DNA from: Enterovirga sp.
GTDB lineage: Bacteria > Pseudomonadota > Alphaproteobacteria > Rhizobiales > Beijerinckiaceae
Assembly: GCF_028290205.1 (NCBI RefSeq)
Contig: NZ_JAQGKF010000137.1
Coordinates: forward strand, 1 to 64,000
Length of the DNA stretch: 64,000 nt
Reading direction: 5' to 3'
Under the pieces are notes generated by a model. The model searched no databases. It had not been told where the DNA came from and saw only the letters and a program-made list of their open reading frames with translations. Shown here in pieces: positions 18,343 to 28,154 of this stretch; positions within the stretch are counted from its first letter, which is position 1; each line of letters opens with the position of its first letter. Made by a program: the position numbers and the translations under genes.

Positions 18343-19503
18343 GTGGGTATTCCTCTCCGGCAGGTCGTCGACGTCGGCGCCTATGTGGTCAAGCAGCACC
18401 TTCAGGGCAAAAAGCGCTACCCGCTCGTCCTGATGCTGGAGCCTCTGTTCCGCTGCAACCTCGCTTGCGCGGGCTGCGGCAAGATCGACTATCCGGACGA
18501 GATCCTGAACCGGCGCATCTCCGTCGAGGACGCGCTCGGCGCCGTCGACGAATGCGGCGCGCCGGTGATCGTGATGGCCGGCGGCGAGCCGTTGATCCAC
18601 AAGGACCTGCCCAAGATCGTCGAGGGCATCATCGCACGGCGGAAATACGCGATCGTCTGCACCAACGCCTTGCTGCTCGAGAAGAAGATCGACCAGTACA
18701 AGCCCTCGCCCTATTTCACCTGGTCGATCCATCTCGATGGCGACACCGAGATGCACGACAAGTCCGTCTGCAAGGCGGGCGTCTATGAAAAGGCCACCGC
18801 GGCGCTGAAGCTCGCCAAGGAAAAGGGCTTCCGGGTCACGATCAACTGCACCTTCTTCAACGATTCCGATCCGGAGCGGGTGGCGAACTTCTTCGACATG
18901 GTGACGGCCATGGGCGTGGACGGCATCACCGTGTCCCCCGGCTACGCGTATGAGCGGGCGCCCGATCAGAAGCACTTCCTGAATCGGCGCACCACCAAGG
19001 AGCTGTTCCGGGGCGTGTTCCGACGCGGTGCGGAGCGGGCCAAGAAGGGCGGCACGCGCTGGGCCTTCAACCAATCCACCATGTTTCTGGACTTCCTGGC
19101 CGGCAACCAGAGCTACAAGTGCACCCCCTGGGGCAATCCCACCCGGACCGTGTTCGGCTGGCAGAAGCCCTGCTACCTCCTCGGCGAAGGCTACGCGAAG
19201 ACCTTCAAGGAGCTGATGGAGGACACGAACTGGGACAATTACGGCGTCGGTAATTACGAGAAATGCGCCGACTGCATGGTCCATTCCGGCTTCGAGGCCT
19301 CGGCCGTGAAGGACACCATTCGGCGGCCCTGGCAGGCCGCCAAGGTGGCCCTGTTCGGGATCGAGACCGAACGGGCGATGGCGCCCGACATCGACCTCTC
19401 GAAGCAGCGCCCGGCCGAATACGTCTTCTCGCGTAACGTGCAGCAGAAGCTGTCAGAGCTGAAGTCCGAGGTTCGGCCCGAGAAGGCCGCCAACGCGGCG
19501 TAG
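18343..19503 (+). CDS. hpnH: adenosylhopane synthase HpnH (radical SAM)
   Basis: The 386-residue enzyme joins the 5'-deoxyadenosyl group of SAM to hopene, giving adenosylhopane, the first step of the extended C35 hopanoids. The radical SAM cluster motif CNLACAGC uses Cys38, Cys42 and Cys45. Typical HpnH segments include VIVMAGGEPLIH and the C-terminal GNYEKCADCMVHSGFE with auxiliary cysteines. The start is a GTG at 18343 after AGAGGC. The last 51 bases overlap the 3' end of hpnG on the other strand. Confidence 0.95.
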   Translation: MGIPLRQVVDVGAYVVKQHLQGKKRYPLVLMLEPLFRCNLACAGCGKIDYPDEILNRRISVEDALGAVDECGAPVIVMAGGEPLIHKDLPKIVEGIIARRKYAIVCTNALLLEKKIDQYKPSPYFTWSIHLDGDTEMHDKSVCKAGVYEKATAALKLAKEKGFRVTINCTFFNDSDPERVANFFDMVTAMGVDGITVSPGYAYERAPDQKHFLNRRTTKELFRGVFRRGAERAKKGGTRWAFNQSTMFLDFLAGNQSYKCTPWGNPTRTVFGWQKPCYLLGEGYAKTFKELMEDTNWDNYGVGNYEKCADCMVHSGFEASAVKDTIRRPWQAAKVALFGIETERAMAPDIDLSKQRPAEYVFSRNVQQKLSELKSEVRPEKAANAA

Positions 19504-20133
19504 CGTTCGGAACGCGCGGCCCGCATCGCGAGCGGTGCGGATCAGGCCCGGGATCTGGCCCGGGTCGCGGCCGATCCCGGCCAGGACCCGCAGCACGTCG
19601 ACGGAGCCGTCCGGCCGCATGGCCTGGCCGGCGACCTCCGGCAGAGTGTGATCGACCGAATCCGAGATGACCCGCAGCACGGCGAAGGGCAGGCCGTGCG
19701 CGGCTGCATAGGCCGCAGCGACGTGGGATTCCATGTCCAAGGCCGCGGCGCCGCTGCGCTCGGCGAGACGCCGCTTGTCGGCGGCGGCGAGGACGGGCCG
19801 ATCCGAGCCGATCAGCAGCCCTGCCACGCGCGGAGGGAGCTCGGCCGCGAGCCGGGCCCGCCATTGCTCGATGATGGCCGGGGAGACGGCCCGCTCGGGC
19901 CCGCCCTCGCAGCCCACCCGGTCGGGGCAGACGAGATCACCCGCCTCCAGATGCGGTGCGAGGGCACCGGCCATCCCAAAGCTTACCACGCCGCACAGCG
20001 TGTCCGGCCGAAGGGCCGCGAGCCGCTCGTCGAGCCCGCTCCGGCTGCCCCCGCCCACGACGGGCCGGAGGCCGGATCCGCGCAGGACGGCCGCCTCGCG
20101 ATTCAGCCCGCAGACGAGGAGAAGCTGCCGCAC
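19453..20133 (-). CDS. hpnG: adenosylhopane nucleosidase/phosphorylase HpnG
   Basis: The 226-residue protein belongs to the nucleoside phosphorylase / MTA-SAH nucleosidase family. It has GVVSFGMAGAL, the AALDMESHVAAAYAA purine-ribose site motif, and VLRVISDSVDHTLPE with the catalytic Asp. HpnG removes adenine from adenosylhopane to give (phospho)ribosylhopane. The start is a GTG at 20133 with a GGAGG site. It is the last gene of the minus-strand operon, 31 bp after shc, and its end overlaps the end of hpnH, the enzyme of the preceding step. Confidence 0.9.
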   Translation of the reverse strand: MRQLLLVCGLNREAAVLRGSGLRPVVGGGSRSGLDERLAALRPDTLCGVVSFGMAGALAPHLEAGDLVCPDRVGCEGGPERAVSPAIIEQWRARLAAELPPRVAGLLIGSDRPVLAAADKRRLAERSGAAALDMESHVAAAYAAAHGLPFAVLRVISDSVDHTLPEVAGQAMRPDGSVDVLRVLAGIGRDPGQIPGLIRTARDAGRAFRTLRRVGGLLGPNLGLQL

Positions 20134-20164
20134 GGGCCTGCCTCCAGGGCCGGAGGCGCGCCGT

Positions 20165-22138
20165 TCAAATGCCCCAGGGCACCCGCTGGGTGTTGGAGCG
20201 CTTGAGGTTGCGGTAGCGCGCCATGGCCCAGAGCGGGAAGTATTTCGGGTAGCCGTGGTAGCGCAGGTAGAAGACCCGCGGGAAACCGCCGCCCGTATAG
20301 GAATCCTGTGGCCACAGGCCGTCCTCCGCCTGGGTTTCGGCGAGATAGCGGATGCCGCGCTCGACGGCCTCCGTCTCGACGGCGCCGGCCGCCATCAGCC
20401 CGAGCAGGGCCCAGGCCGTTTGCGACGGCGTCGAGGGTGCCGCCACGTAGCCGTCGTAATCGAGCCGGTAGCTGTCGCAATCCTCGCCCCAGCCACCATC
20501 CGGATTCTGCACGGAGCACAACCACTCGACCGCGCGCTGGACCACGGGACCGTCCAGGTCGGCCCCGGCTGCGTTGAGGGCGCAGAGCGCCGACCAGGTG
20601 CCGTAGACGTAGTTCACGCCCCAGCGTCCGAACCAACTGCCATCCGGCAGCTGGTCGCGCTCGAGATAGGCGAGGGCTGCCTTCATGCGGGGGCTGTCGG
20701 AGGGCTCCCCAAGCTGCGCCAGCATGCCGATGCAGCGGGCCGACACGTCCACCGTCGGCGGGTCGAGCAGCGCGCCGTGATCGGCGAACGGGATGTTGTT
20801 GAGATAATCGTAGGTGTTGTCGGCGTCGAAGGCGCCCCAGCCGCCGTTCCGGCTCTGCATGCCCTCGATCCATTCCCGGGCGCGCGCCACGGGCTCGTCG
20901 AAGGCCGCCGCGTCACCCGCGAGCTTCGGCCGCAGCCGGTCCATAGCCAGCACCACGGCGGCGGTGTCGTCGGTGTCGGGGTAATGGGCGTTGTTGTACT
21001 GGAAGGCCCATCCGCCGGGACGCAGGCCCGGGCGCTCGTCGACCCAATCGCCTTTGACGTCGAGGATCTGGCGCGGCTTCAGCCAGCGCATGGCCTCCAC
21101 CACGGCCTGCTCCGCCTGCACATCCCCGGTCTCGAGGAGCGCATGTGCGGCCAGCGCCGTATCCCAAACCGGCGAGACGCAGGGCTGAAGATAAGCCTTC
21201 TCCTCGTCGACCACGAGCAGCTTCTCGATCGCGCCCCGGGCGGTGGCGCGGTCCGGATGGCTCTCCTCGTAGCCGAGAGCGTCGAACATCATCACGGAAT
21301 TGGCCATGGCCGGGTAGATGCCCCCGAGCCCGTCCTCGCCGTTCAGGCGCTCACGCGTGAATTCGACGGCCCGCTCGATCGCCCGGGCCCGGAGCTTGGT
21401 CGGCCAATGCGGGTCCACCTGCTTCAGCAGGACATCGAGGCTCTTGAAGAGGGCCGCCCAGCCGCGTTTCACATGGGTCTTGGCCTTGCGCCGGCCCGAG
21501 CCCGGCGCTGCGAACAGCTCCTGCACGCCGATGGCGCGCGGGTTCCGGGCCTTCGGCTTGATCGCCATCACGACCAGCAACGGCGCGAGCACCGTCCTGG
21601 CCCAGTAGGACATCTTGCCAAGGTGGATCGGGAACCAGCGCGGCAGGAGGATCATCTCCACCGGCATGGAGGGCGTGGCGTTCCAGGACATCTCGCCGAA
21701 CAGGGCGAGCTGGATCCGAGTGAACACGTTGGCGGTGCCCGCCCCGCCATGGGCCAGAATGGCCTCGCGCGCCTTTGCCATATGCGGCGCCGCCGGATCG
21801 TCCCCGATCATCTTCAGGGCGAAGTAGGCTTTCACGGAGGCGGAGACGTCGAACGCCCCGCCGTGGAAGAGCGGCCAGCCGCCATGCTCGCCCTGAATGG
21901 ACCGCAGATAGCGCCCCATCTTGGCCTCGAGCTCGAGGTTGTCGGGCTCGCCGAGGAAATGGCGCAGGAGGATGTATTCGGCCGGGATCGTGGCGTCGGC
22001 TTCCAGCTCGAAACACCAATGGCCGTCGTCGTGCTGATTGCCCAGCAGCGCTGCCGTGGCCGAGCTGATGGCCGAGTCGAGAGCCACCGGGGAGGGCGCG
22101 GCGCCCGGATCGTGCCGGATAGGAGCGACGAAATTCAC
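20165..22138 (-). CDS. shc: squalene-hopene cyclase
   Basis: The 657-residue enzyme (HpnF) cyclises squalene to hopene and hopanol at the membrane. The catalytic DTDDTA motif falls at residues 388-393, the central Asp protonating squalene. Several QW repeats are visible, such as QSRNGGWGAF, QNPDGGWGED and QAEDGLWPQD. The length fits the family. The GTG start at 22138 overlaps the hpnE stop (GTGA), so translation is coupled to the squalene-making genes upstream. Confidence 0.96.
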   Translation of the reverse strand: MNFVAPIRHDPGAAPSPVALDSAISSATAALLGNQHDDGHWCFELEADATIPAEYILLRHFLGEPDNLELEAKMGRYLRSIQGEHGGWPLFHGGAFDVSASVKAYFALKMIGDDPAAPHMAKAREAILAHGGAGTANVFTRIQLALFGEMSWNATPSMPVEMILLPRWFPIHLGKMSYWARTVLAPLLVVMAIKPKARNPRAIGVQELFAAPGSGRRKAKTHVKRGWAALFKSLDVLLKQVDPHWPTKLRARAIERAVEFTRERLNGEDGLGGIYPAMANSVMMFDALGYEESHPDRATARGAIEKLLVVDEEKAYLQPCVSPVWDTALAAHALLETGDVQAEQAVVEAMRWLKPRQILDVKGDWVDERPGLRPGGWAFQYNNAHYPDTDDTAAVVLAMDRLRPKLAGDAAAFDEPVARAREWIEGMQSRNGGWGAFDADNTYDYLNNIPFADHGALLDPPTVDVSARCIGMLAQLGEPSDSPRMKAALAYLERDQLPDGSWFGRWGVNYVYGTWSALCALNAAGADLDGPVVQRAVEWLCSVQNPDGGWGEDCDSYRLDYDGYVAAPSTPSQTAWALLGLMAAGAVETEAVERGIRYLAETQAEDGLWPQDSYTGGGFPRVFYLRYHGYPKYFPLWAMARYRNLKRSNTQRVPWGI

Positions 22139-23424
22139 GGTGAAGCCTTTGACACAGAACTCGAACTGCGGCTAACGCCGCTCTGCAACACACTGTTCGC
22201 CGCCTCGCCGGATCGTATCGCGCCTTCGATGGTCGCCGGCAAGCCCGTCGCAGTCCAGTCGCCTGCGAGAACCAGATTACGGTAAGCAGTGGCGGGGGCG
22301 GGCCGGCGTCCGGCCTCGGCCGGTGTGGCCGCAAAGGTGGCCCGTTTCTCCTTGACGACCTGCCAGGGCGGCATCGGTTCGGCCGGGAGGCCCGTAACTG
22401 TTGCGACCTCCTGCCAGATCCGCCGCGCCAGCTCGTCGCGGGGCTCGTCAAACCAGCGGTCGCCGTCGCTGACCGTTACGGAAAGACGGTCCGGATAGGC
22501 GAACAGCCATTCTGACAGGCCGCCGACCACCCCGAGCAGCAGCGGCTGCCCGGGCGGGGGGGCGATCCGGAAATGCGCGTTCAGGATGCCGCGGTGGGCT
22601 TCCGGCACGGCGAGGCCCGGCACGAGGCCCGCCGCGACCGGGCCAGGGACGGCCAGAACGACGGCGTCACCCGGGCCGATCTCGGTCACGCCGTCCGCAA
22701 AGGCGAGCTCGGAGACCCGCCCCTCCGTGGCCTGGATGCCGCGGAGGCGCGTGCCGAACCGGATCTCAGCCCCGCGCCCCGTCAGATAGGCGAGGGCGGG
22801 ATCGACGAAGGCGGCTGAAAGGCCCCCTGTCGCGACCAGGGGGTGGCAGGCGCGGCCGCCGGCCCCGAGCGTTTCGCGCAGGACCGGAGCCGCGAGGCCC
22901 GCGGCCGAGATCCTGGGATCGGTGTTGAGGGCGGCGAGGAGGACGGGGTGCCAGAGCCGCTCCCACAGCGGGCCCTCGCAGCGCATCACCTCTCCGATCG
23001 TCCGCTCGGGGCGGGAGCGCAGGATCGCGAGGGGCGCCAGGTAGTCGCGGGCCGAGGTTCCGGGCACGCGGCGCGACGGCACGAAGATCCACCAGGGCAG
23101 CCGGCCCTCGTTCGGCCGCAGCCGCCAGCGCTCGCCGGTGCCGAGATCGGCGAAATCGAAGGTTGCCTCGCCCGGTCCCTCCAGCGCGCCCCGCCCGCCG
23201 ACCAGATCCAGGTAGCTCATGGCCGAGCGGTTGCCGGACAGGAGCAGGTGGTTGCCGTTGTCGATGACCAGGTCGAGCGTGCTGTCGTGGTAGGACCGGC
23301 AGCGGCCCCCGGCCGCCTTGGCGGCCTCGTGCAGCACCACCGTCTCGCCGCGCTCGGCCAGCCGCACGGCCGCGCTCAGGCCGGCGAGTCCGGCGCCGAC
23401 GACGTGAACCGTGCGGGCGCTCAC
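22135..23424 (-). CDS. hpnE: hydroxysqualene dehydroxylase HpnE
   Basis: The 429-residue flavoprotein reduces hydroxysqualene to squalene, the last of three steps from FPP. It has the FAD Rossmann motif VVGAGLAGLSAAVRLAERG, the following GGRCRSYHD, and a C-terminal LVLAGDWTATGLPATIEGAIRSGE flavin site as in phytoene-desaturase relatives. The track ORF begins in other sequence at 23907. I use the GTG at 23424, which overlaps the hpnD stop. Its own stop overlaps the shc start. Confidence 0.92.
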   Translation of the reverse strand: MSARTVHVVGAGLAGLSAAVRLAERGETVVLHEAAKAAGGRCRSYHDSTLDLVIDNGNHLLLSGNRSAMSYLDLVGGRGALEGPGEATFDFADLGTGERWRLRPNEGRLPWWIFVPSRRVPGTSARDYLAPLAILRSRPERTIGEVMRCEGPLWERLWHPVLLAALNTDPRISAAGLAAPVLRETLGAGGRACHPLVATGGLSAAFVDPALAYLTGRGAEIRFGTRLRGIQATEGRVSELAFADGVTEIGPGDAVVLAVPGPVAAGLVPGLAVPEAHRGILNAHFRIAPPPGQPLLLGVVGGLSEWLFAYPDRLSVTVSDGDRWFDEPRDELARRIWQEVATVTGLPAEPMPPWQVVKEKRATFAATPAEAGRRPAPATAYRNLVLAGDWTATGLPATIEGAIRSGEAANSVLQSGVSRSSSSVSKASP

Positions 23425-24257
23425 GCGAAGGCGTGCCGAAGAAGAGCCAGCACGAGAGGGAGCTTGGCCGTGCGGACGCGGCTGCGGGGCGGGGCGAAGC
23501 CACGCCGCTCGAGCCGGTCGAGCACCGAGCGGTAGGCCGCCTCCATGAGGCGCGGGGCCCGCACGGCCCCCCGCGGCTGGCCCCGCATCACCCGGTCGGC
23601 CTCGCTGTAATGCTCCCGTGCCCGGGCGATCACCTCCTGGCAGGCAGCCTCGAGCCCCGGATGGGCCAGGACGGCCGCCGGGGAGAGATCCTTCATCCCG
23701 GCTCGCTGCAGCGCCTCCGCCGGCAGGTAGAGCCGGCCGATGGCCGCGTCCTCGTCGAGGTCGCGCAGGATGTTGGTGAGCTGCAGGGCCCGGCCGAGGT
23801 GATGGGCGAGTTCGTCGGCGTCCCGGTCCTTCAGCCCGAAGACCCGGCCCGACAAACGCCCGACCGAACTCGCGACGCGGTCGCAATAGAGGTCGAGCGT
23901 TTCCCAATCCGGGGCCTGGATGTCCGCCTGGGCGTCCATCTCCATGCCGTCGATCATGTCCAGGAAGCCGTCGCGGCCGAGCCGGAACGTCCGAACATGC
24001 GGGGCCAGCGCGGCCGTGGTCGGCCTCGCCTCCCCCCGATAGAGCGCTTCGATGTCGTCCCGCCAGCGGGCGAGTTGCTCCCGGCGCGCGGGCCGCGGCC
24101 CACCGTCGTCGGCGATGTCGTCCACCGCCCGGCAGAAGGCGTAGATCGCGTACATGGCGTCGCGCTTCGCCTTCGGCAGGATGCGCATGCCCAGATAGAA
24201 CGAGGAGCCGGAGGCCGGCAGGGCCGGCGCGGCATCCGCAGCCGCCGCTTGGGTCAC
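23421..24257 (-). CDS. hpnD: presqualene diphosphate synthase HpnD
   Basis: The 278-residue enzyme condenses two FPP to presqualene diphosphate. Both aspartate-rich motifs are present, DDIADD near residue 46 and the second as LRDLDEDAAIGRLYLP, along with the squalene/phytoene synthase helices. The track ORF extends to 25526 across hpnC. I use the GTG at 24257 (MTQAAAADAA), which overlaps the hpnC stop as GTGA. It works with HpnC and HpnE, its immediate neighbours. Confidence 0.92.
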   Translation of the reverse strand: MTQAAAADAAPALPASGSSFYLGMRILPKAKRDAMYAIYAFCRAVDDIADDGGPRPARREQLARWRDDIEALYRGEARPTTAALAPHVRTFRLGRDGFLDMIDGMEMDAQADIQAPDWETLDLYCDRVASSVGRLSGRVFGLKDRDADELAHHLGRALQLTNILRDLDEDAAIGRLYLPAEALQRAGMKDLSPAAVLAHPGLEAACQEVIARAREHYSEADRVMRGQPRGAVRAPRLMEAAYRSVLDRLERRGFAPPRSRVRTAKLPLVLALLRHAFA

Positions 24258-25129
24258 GCCGTGGCTCCAGCCCGGATCGCGCCCGTGCCCGGCCGCCGCT
24301 GCCACAGCGCTCGCAGGATCCCGGCTCCGGCCGAGCGCAGCGCCTCGGCCTTGGTCGCGTGCACGCGCTCCGACAGCGGGTCCCGCCGCCGCAGGGTGGC
24401 GACGAGCGCTTCGGCCAGCGCCTGGATCACGCTCACCTCGAGCCCGAGGCGGAGGTCGCGAACCTGGCCCGGAAAGACCGCGCTGGCACGCAGCAGCCCG
24501 GCCGCCCCCTCGTTCAGCTCGCGGATGGCCGCCAGGAGCCCGGGCGTGGCGCGCGGCCGGGAGAGGTCGGCCACGGTGGCGCCGTGGCGGCTCAGCGCAT
24601 CCTCGGTGAGGTAGACGCGGTCGAGTTCGCGGGCGTCCTTGCCGCAATCCTGCAGGTGGTTGATCACCTGGAGCGCCGCGCAGAGTGGATCGGAGGCCGC
24701 CCAGGTGGCGCGGCTCTCGCCATGGACGTCCAGCACGAAGCGGCCGACCGGCATGGCGGAGAGCGCGCAATAGCCCATCAGCTCGTCCCAGCTGCGGTAG
24801 CGGTTCTTGCGGGAATCCAGCCGGAACGCCTCCAGGAGATCCTGCGCGTGGGTGGCCGGCAGGCCGCGCTCGGCGAGCGCCAGCCGCAGCGGCTCCGCCT
24901 CGGGATCGGGCGGGGCGCGGCCGAGGAGAGCGGCTTCCAGCCCATCCAGCAGCCGCAGCTTCGCGTCCGCCGGCATGGTCGGGTGGTCGGACACGTCGTC
25001 GGCGGCCCGCACGAAGCGGTAGAAGGCCAGGATCGGCCCGCGGTGGCGGGCGCTGACGAGCCGGGCGACCGGGAAATTCTCGTCCGTGTGCCCCTTCCCG
25101 GACCTCGCCGCGGTGGCTGTGGTGGTCAT
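24254..25129 (-). CDS. hpnC: hydroxysqualene synthase HpnC
   Basis: The 291-residue squalene/phytoene-synthase homologue converts presqualene diphosphate to hydroxysqualene. Its first motif is RAADDVSDHP and the second NHLQDCGKDARELDRVYL, both slightly degenerate relative to HpnD as is normal for HpnC. The N-terminus GHTDENFPVA is typical of the family. The start is ATG 25129, coupled by ATGA to the hpnA stop. Confidence 0.92.
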   Translation of the reverse strand: MTTTATAARSGKGHTDENFPVARLVSARHRGPILAFYRFVRAADDVSDHPTMPADAKLRLLDGLEAALLGRAPPDPEAEPLRLALAERGLPATHAQDLLEAFRLDSRKNRYRSWDELMGYCALSAMPVGRFVLDVHGESRATWAASDPLCAALQVINHLQDCGKDARELDRVYLTEDALSRHGATVADLSRPRATPGLLAAIRELNEGAAGLLRASAVFPGQVRDLRLGLEVSVIQALAEALVATLRRRDPLSERVHATKAEALRSAGAGILRALWQRRPGTGAIRAGATA

Positions 25130-26124
25130 CGGAGGGTGCCTGCGGCCTGGAACCAGGCGATCGCGTCAGCCAGCCCCTGCCGGTAAGGCCGTGACGTGTA
25201 GCCGATCTCCCGGCGTGCTTTCGCGTCGTCGAAGAACATGCGGTACTTGGCCATGCGCAGCGCGTCCCGGGTGACGAAGGGCTCCCGGCCGGTGAGGTGG
25301 GCCACCGCTTCGGCGCCGAGCGCGAGCGGCCAGATCGCTTGCCGGGGCAGCCGGACGGTGGGTGCGCGCCGCCCGACCAACTCGGCGATGTCGGCCAGCA
25401 TGCGGGACAGGAGAACGTTTTCGCCGCCCAGGATGTAGCGCTCGCCGATGCGGCCATGCCGCAGCGCCGCCAGGTGCCCGGCCGCCACGTCGTCGACATG
25501 GACCAGGTTGAGTCCGGTATCGACAAAGGCCGGCATGCGGCCGCGGGCCGCCTCGACGATGATGCGACCGGTCGGCGTCGGCTTGACGTCCCGTGGGCCG
25601 ATCGGCGTCGACGGATTGACGATCACGGCCGGCAAATTCTCGTCCCGGATCATGGCCTCGACCATGCGCTCGGCCAGGACCTTCGAGCGCTTGTAGAGCC
25701 CGATCGCCGTCTCGGGCGTGAGCGGGCGGGTCTCGTCATGGCCAGGCGTCAAGGTCGCGACGCTGGACGTGTAGACCACCCGCTCCAGGCCCGCGGCCAG
25801 GGCCTCGCGCATCAGGTTGCGGGTGCCCGCGACATTTGTCTCGACCAGTTCCTCCGGGCGGCGCGACCAGAGCCGGTAATCGGCCGCGACATGGACCAGG
25901 TGGCGCACGCCCTGGAGCGCCGGCTTGAGGGAGGCCGCGTCGCGCAGGTCGCCGGTTGCGACCTCATCCTCGGGGTGGAGATTTGTGCGCGGACTCGAAG
26001 GCCGCACCAGCGTACGGACGCGGTAGCCCGCCTCACGAAACGTGTTCGCGACCGCCGAGCCGACAAAGCCCGACGCGCCCGTTACCAGGACCGTGGTGCC
26101 GCGTTCCGCGGTGGCCTCGCCCAT
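25126..26124 (-). CDS. hpnA: hopanoid-associated NAD-dependent sugar epimerase HpnA
   Basis: The 332-residue short-chain dehydrogenase/epimerase has the NAD motif VTGASGFVGSAVA and the active-site segment VYTSSVATL followed by the YKRSK (YxxxK) pair. HpnA is found with hopanoid genes and is thought to act on the sugar part of the head group, although its reaction is not firmly shown. It starts 17 bp after the dxs stop and is ATGA-coupled to hpnC. No HpnB glycosyltransferase is present here. Confidence 0.88.
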   Translation of the reverse strand: MGEATAERGTTVLVTGASGFVGSAVANTFREAGYRVRTLVRPSSPRTNLHPEDEVATGDLRDAASLKPALQGVRHLVHVAADYRLWSRRPEELVETNVAGTRNLMREALAAGLERVVYTSSVATLTPGHDETRPLTPETAIGLYKRSKVLAERMVEAMIRDENLPAVIVNPSTPIGPRDVKPTPTGRIIVEAARGRMPAFVDTGLNLVHVDDVAAGHLAALRHGRIGERYILGGENVLLSRMLADIAELVGRRAPTVRLPRQAIWPLALGAEAVAHLTGREPFVTRDALRMAKYRMFFDDAKARREIGYTSRPYRQGLADAIAWFQAAGTLR

Positions 26125-26141
26125 GCCACGTGGGGTTCCCG

Positions 26142-28070
26142 TCAGGCCCTGGCCTTGAGCTGACCGGCGTTGCGGCCCAGGATCTCGAAGACGCGGGTCA
26201 CGATCGCGGCCGAGTCGAGCTGGGCCTGCGCGTACATCCGCTCAGGCTTGTCGTGGTCGAGATAGACGTCCGGCAGCACGAGCGAGCGCACCTTGAGCCC
26301 TCGGTCGAGGATGCCGCGTTCGGCCAGAAGCTGCAGCACGAAGGATCCGAAGCCGCCGATCGAGCCCTCCTCGATCGTCAGCAGAACCTCGTGCTCGCGC
26401 GCCAGACGCAGGATCAGCGCCTCGTCGAGCGGCTTGGCGAAGCGGGCGTCGGCCACCGTGGTGGACAGGCCGCGCGCCTCGAGATCCTCGGCCGCCTTCA
26501 GGGCCTCGCCGAGACGGGTCCCCAGGGACAGGAGGGCGACGCGCGTGCCTTCGCGGACGACCCGGCCTTCGCCGATCCGCAGGATGCGGCCCCGCTCCGG
26601 CATCTCGACCCCGATGCCTTCGCCGCGCGGGAACCTGAAAGCGATCGGGCCCGTGTCATAGGCCGCCGAGGTCGCAACCATGTGGGCGAGTTCGGCTTCG
26701 TCGGCCGCCGCCATGATCACCATGTTGGGCAGGCAGCCCAGATAGGCGACGTCGAAGGATCCGGCATGGGTGGCGCCGTCCGCGCCGACCAGCCCGGCCC
26801 GGTCCAGGGCGAAACGAACGGGAAGGTTCTGCAGCGCCACATCATGCACGACCTGGTCATAGGCGCGCTGCAGGAAGGTCGAGTAGATCGCGCAGAAGGG
26901 CTTGTAGCCCTCGGTCGCCATGCCGGCCGCGAAGGTGACCGCATGTTGTTCCGCGATGCCCACATCGAAGGTGCGGCTCGGGAATTCCTTGGCGAAGAGA
27001 TCCAGTCCGGTGCCGGACGGCATGGCCGCCGTGATCGCCACGATGCGGCTGTCGGCGCGGGCCTCCTTGGCCAGGTTCTCGGCAAACACCTTGGTGTAGG
27101 CGGGGGCGTTGGCCTTGGCCTTCGCCTGGGTGCCGGTGATCACATCGAAGGGCACGACGCCGTGGTACTTGTCGGCCGAGGCCTCGGCCGGGCCGTAGCC
27201 CTTGCCCTTCTGGGTCACGACATGGACCAGGATGGGCCCGCTCGTGGCGTCCCGCACGTTCTTGAGCACGGGGAGCAGGTGGTCGAGATTGTGCCCGTCG
27301 ATCGGGCCCACGTAGTAGAAGCCGAGTTCCTCGAACAGGGTGCCGCCGGTGACAAACCCGCGCGCGTATTCCTCGGCTTTCAGCGCCTTGTCGTGCAGAA
27401 ATTTGGGCAGCTTCTCGGCCAGGTGCTTCGCCACCTCGCGCAGGGACCGGTAGGTCTTGCCCGAGACGAGCCGCGCCAGATACGCCGACATGGCGCCGGT
27501 CGGCGGCGCGATGGACATGTCGTTGTCGTTGAGGATGACGATGAGCCGGCTCTTCAGGTGCCCGGCGTTGTTCATGGCCTCATAGGCCATGCCGGCCGAC
27601 ATGGCGCCGTCGCCGATCACCGCGATGACGTTGTTGGTGCCGCCTTCGAGATCGCGCGCCACGGCCATGCCGAGGCCGGCCGAAATGGAGGTGGAGGAAT
27701 GGGCCGCCCCGAACGGGTCGTATTCGCTCTCGGACCGCTTGGTGAAGCCGGACAGGCCGCCGCCCGTGCGCAGCGTGCGGATGCGTGAGCGCCGCCCCGT
27801 CAAGATCTTATGCGGGTAGGCCTGATGCCCGACGTCCCAAATGATGCGGTCGCGCGGGGTGTCGAATACGTAGTGCAATGCAGCCGTGAGCTCGACGACC
27901 CCGAGGCCCGCTCCGAGATGACCGCCCGTGACGGACACGGCGTCGATGGTCTCGGCCCGCAACTCGTCGGCCAGGGTAGCGAGCTGATCCTCCGACAACC
28001 GTCGGAGGTCTTCGGGAGTGTCGATCGTGTCGAGGAGCGGAGTCGAAACGGGCAACGCGGAGCTCGCCAT
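26142..28070 (-). CDS. dxs: 1-deoxy-D-xylulose-5-phosphate synthase
   Basis: The 642-residue thiamine-diphosphate enzyme condenses pyruvate and glyceraldehyde 3-phosphate in the first step of the MEP pathway. Visible features are [24 protein letters not shown], the TPP motif [18 protein letters not shown], the catalytic-domain [15 protein letters not shown], and a C-terminal transketolase domain. I use the ATG at 28070 ([10 protein letters not shown]); a GTG at 28100 would add ten residues. It sits between ispA and hpnA, so flux control for hopanoid supply is built into the operon. Confidence 0.95.
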   Translation of the reverse strand: MASSALPVSTPLLDTIDTPEDLRRLSEDQLATLADELRAETIDAVSVTGGHLGAGLGVVELTAALHYVFDTPRDRIIWDVGHQAYPHKILTGRRSRIRTLRTGGGLSGFTKRSESEYDPFGAAHSSTSISAGLGMAVARDLEGGTNNVIAVIGDGAMSAGMAYEAMNNAGHLKSRLIVILNDNDMSIAPPTGAMSAYLARLVSGKTYRSLREVAKHLAEKLPKFLHDKALKAEEYARGFVTGGTLFEELGFYYVGPIDGHNLDHLLPVLKNVRDATSGPILVHVVTQKGKGYGPAEASADKYHGVVPFDVITGTQAKAKANAPAYTKVFAENLAKEARADSRIVAITAAMPSGTGLDLFAKEFPSRTFDVGIAEQHAVTFAAGMATEGYKPFCAIYSTFLQRAYDQVVHDVALQNLPVRFALDRAGLVGADGATHAGSFDVAYLGCLPNMVIMAAADEAELAHMVATSAAYDTGPIAFRFPRGEGIGVEMPERGRILRIGEGRVVREGTRVALLSLGTRLGEALKAAEDLEARGLSTTVADARFAKPLDEALILRLAREHEVLLTIEEGSIGGFGSFVLQLLAERGILDRGLKVRSLVLPDVYLDHDKPERMYAQAQLDSAAIVTRVFEILGRNAGQLKARA

Positions 28071-28154
28071 TATTTGATCTCGTTCCGGTCTCTCCTGCAC
28101 GGTTTTCGCCGAAAAGAGAACCGAAAACAGCAGAGTAGGGTTTTGACGCCGCCT

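Noticed and set aside
19733-22285. 850-aa plus-strand ORF opposite shc and hpnG
   Set aside because: Composition is that of an antisense shadow, and the minus strand carries an intact squalene-hopene cyclase.
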